Positions 61,731 to 64,000 of a stretch of DNA of 64,000 nucleotides are shown here, piece after piece (position 1 is the first letter of the stretch; each line of letters begins with the position of its first letter). The notes beneath the pieces are model-generated. The model ran no database searches. It was not told the DNA's origin and worked only from the letters and a program-made list of their open reading frames with translations. The stretch is from Lethocerus indicus (lineage: Eukaryota > Arthropoda > Insecta > Hemiptera > Belostomatidae): NCBI GenBank assembly GCA_019843655.1, contig JACDQD010000007.1, positions 30,254,587-30,318,586 on the forward strand. The letters run 5' to 3'. Position numbers and translations under genes: made by a program.

Positions 61731-63600
61731 TGTGCACACTTGTGGGTGGAATATGGGACAATCGAGGAATAATTTTGAAAACCTAAATTTTCAATTTTCG
61801 ACCTGCCTTTCATAGCGCAAGTGTATCTCACTTTTGTACACTTGTGGGCCGAATATGGGCAAATTCGGGGGAAATTTTTGAAATCCTGAAAATTTTCGTT
61901 TTTTCTGCTCTCCTTTCAGGGGCAAGTGTAACTCAGTTTTGTACACTTGTGGGCCGAATATGGGCAAATTCGAGGGACATTTTAGAAATTTCGAAAATTT
62001 TCGTTTTTTCTGCTCTCCTTTCAGGGGCAAGTGTAACTCAGTTTTGTACACTTGTGGGCCGAATATGGGCAAAATCGAGGGACATTTTAGAAATTTCTGA
62101 AAATTTTCGTTTTTCTGCTCTCCTTTCAGGGGCAAGTGTAACTCAGTTTTGTACACTTGTGGGCCGAATATGGGCAAATTCGAGGGACATTTTAGAAATT
62201 TGAAAATTTTCGTTTTTCTGCTCTCCTTTCAGGGGCAAGTGTAACTCAGTTTTGTACACTTGTGGGCCGAATATGGGCAAAATCGAGGGACATTTTAGAA
62301 ATTTCGAAAATTTTCGTTTTTCTGCTCTCCTTTCAGGGGCAAGTGTAACTCAGTTTTGTACACTTGTGGGCCGAATATGGGCAAATTCGAGGGACATTTT
62401 AGAAATTTCGAAAATTTTCGTTTTTCTGCTCTCCTTTCAGGGGCAAGTGTAACTCAGTTTTGTACACTTGTGGGCCGAATATGGGCAAATTCGGGGGACA
62501 TTTTTGAAATTTCGAAAATTTTCGATTTTTCAGCTCTCCTTTCAGGGGCAAGTGTAACTCAGTTTTGTACACTTGTGGGCCGAATATGGGCAAATTCGGG
62601 GGACATTTTTGAAATTTCGAAAATTTTCGATTTTTCAGCTCTCCTTTCAGGGGCAAGTGTAACTCACTTTTGTACACTTGTGGGCCGAATATGGGCAAAT
62701 TCGAGGGACATTTTTGAAATTTCGAAAATTTTCGATTTTTCAGCTCTCCTTTCAGGGGCAAGTGTAACTCACTTTTGTACACTTGTGGGCCGAATATGGG
62801 CAAATTCGGGGGACATTTTAGAAATTTCGAAAATTTTCGTTTTTCTGCTCTCCTTTCAGGGGCAAGTGTAACTCAGTTTTGTACACTTGTGGGCCGAATA
62901 TGGGCAAAATCGAGGGACATTTTAGAAATTTCGAAAATTTTCGTTTTTTCTGCTCTCCTTTCAGGGGCAAGTGTAACTCAGTTTTGTACACTTGTGGGCC
63001 GAATATGGGCAAATTCGAGGGACATTTTAGAAATTTCGAAAATTTTCGTTTTTCTGCTCTCCTTTCAGGGGCAAGTGTAACTCAGTTTTGTACACTTGTG
63101 GGCCGAATATGGGCAAATCGAGGGACATTTTAGAAATTTCGAAAATTTTCGTTTTTTCTGCTCTCCTTTCAGGGGCAAGTGTAACTCAGTTTTGTACACT
63201 TGTGGGCCGAATATGGGCAAATTCGAGGGACATTTTAGAAATTTCGAAAATTTTCGTTTTTTCTGCTCTCCTTTCAGGGGCAAGTGTAACTCAGTTTTGT
63301 ACACTTGTGGGCCGAATATGGGCAAAATCGAGGGACATTTTAGAAATTTCGAAAATTTTCGTTTTTTCTGCTCTCCTTTCAGGGGCAAGTGTAACTCAGT
63401 TTTGTACACTTGTGGGCCGAATATGGGCAAATTCGAGGGACATTTTAGAAATTTCGAAAATTTTCGTTTTTTCTGCTCTCCTTTCAGGGGCAAGTGTAAC
63501 TCAGTTTTGTACACTTGTGGGCCGAATATGGGCAAATTCGAGGGACATTTTAGAAATTTCGAACATTTTCGTTTTTTCTGCTCCCCTTTTAGGGGCAAGT
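61731..63600 (+). repeat. Satellite/minisatellite array, about 105-bp unit, about 17 copies
   Basis: The phrase GTACACTTGTGGGCCGAATA recurs about 17 times at 103-106-base spacing, with one degenerate copy at the left edge (61731-61830). Each unit also carries GGGGCAAGTGTAACTCA and the 12-base palindrome CGAAAATTTTCG. Most units end CGTTTTTTCTGCTCTCC with variation in T-run length. Units from about 62462 to 62776 instead carry CGATTTTTCAGCTCTCC and form a distinct sub-block. Because unit length is not a steady multiple of three, and both strands stay open through chance lack of stops, the long open frames here are not taken as genes. Confidence 0.95.
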
Positions 63601-63613
63601 GTGGTACAATCGT

Positions 63614-63838
63614 ACAATCGTGGTCTTCAGCAAGACGTTGAAAGACGACAAACGCCACCTCGGAAAGCTATTCGAGAGGATCAAAGAATATGGTCTGAAG
63701 GTCGCAGCCGACAAGACAACGTTGGCAATGGATCAGATAAAGTTCATGGGAGACGAGATTACGGCCACGGGAGTGAGTCCGAACGCGGACAAGATCAGAG
63801 CAATAAGGGAAATGCCGGTACCCAACGACCGAAGAGAG
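63614..63838 (+). pseudogene. Ty3-type (gypsy-like) reverse transcriptase fragment
   Basis: The reading IVVFSKT, then HLGKLFERIKEYGLKVAADK, IKFMGDEIT, GVSPNADKIRAI and MPVPND is the C-terminal part of a Ty3-type reverse transcriptase, the palm end and thumb. The catalytic YxDD that should stand just before IVVFSKT is absent: the satellite takes its place. After PVPNDRRE the expected 'FLGxxNYY' segment and RNase H are not seen in this frame. Only about 75 residues remain, so this is a truncated, non-functional copy, or one broken by the assembly. Confidence 0.85.
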
Positions 63839-64000
63839 ACCACCCGCCATCCCGGAAGAGCCGGAATCCGACCTTCCGTCAGGAGTGACTCGACTGTCGC
63901 AAATCGTCAACGATAAGCGGGATCAGTTGGTCCTAGTGAGCGTACGGGGATCGGAAATAACTACGGAGCGCGATCGGTACGCGCATAGGCGGACAACGAC
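63839..64000 (+). other. Tail of window beyond the RT fragment
   Basis: One plus-strand frame stays open from about 63843 to the end of the window (PAIPEEPESDLPSG ... RLSQIVNDKRDQ). It may be more retroelement polyprotein in a shifted frame, but I recognise no motif. Confidence 0.3.

Noticed and set aside
61731..63600. CRISPR-like array
   Set aside because: Whole 105-bp units repeat with no unique spacers, and the context is animal nuclear DNA.
61791..63888. Long open frames on both strands (up to 266 codons) through the satellite
   Set aside because: They follow the 105-bp unit, exist in several frames at once and change frame with unit-length variation; no domain beyond the RT fragment.

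Overview
This is metazoan nuclear DNA. The genes have many short exons with GT-AG introns, metazoan gene families, a Ty3-type retroelement fragment, DNA-transposon-derived elements and dense simple repeats, chiefly (TA)n. The genes fit an invertebrate, probably a protostome and quite possibly an arthropod, because a full-length apolipophorin-type lipid carrier is present. The sequence alone does not fix the taxon.

Three protein-coding genes can be reconstructed exon by exon. (1) An ANKRD13C orthologue lies on the minus strand (9438 down to 3797, ten exons). It is an ER-associated ankyrin-repeat chaperone for GPCR biogenesis. (2) About 0.5 kb away, head to head on the plus strand (9945-14099, six exons), is a Star-like type II membrane protein with an FkbM/Methyltransf_21 domain. 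(3) After about 10 kb of gene-poor, simple-repeat-rich DNA comes a very large plus-strand gene (24525-60967, about 57 exons, about 10.3 kb of coding sequence, roughly 3,400 residues). It encodes an apolipophorin/apoB-type large lipid transfer protein: signal peptide, vitellogenin-type LPD_N module, DUF1943-like region, long amphipathic beta and alpha regions, von Willebrand D domain and a VWA-like C-terminal region. It ends in a stop codon with a poly(A) signal 22 bases on. I found no functional link among the three genes; they are simply neighbours.

Mobile and repeated DNA: a piggyBac-like MITE in the Star-like gene (10958-11234); a 578-bp Tc1/mariner-like element inside a (TA)n tract in an apolipophorin intron (27022-27599); a 601-bp piggyBac-like element with an acidic coding remnant in another intron (46017-46617); a perfect 74-bp-arm hairpin in an intron (57775-57932); related repeat copies in two ANKRD13C introns; a TAGAC minisatellite; and a 1.9-kb satellite of about 105-bp units (61731-63600) that runs directly into a broken Ty3-type reverse transcriptase.

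An important caveat: all three genes show reading-frame breaks inside well-conserved exons, nearly all repaired in principle by one extra base and mostly in or beside homopolymers. Splice sites and protein similarity are intact. This looks like residual indel error in a long-read consensus rather than gene decay. Exon coordinates are read by eye and may be off by a few bases. I did not find a convincing undescribed biological system. The hairpin and the satellite-retroelement junction are the most unusual structures.
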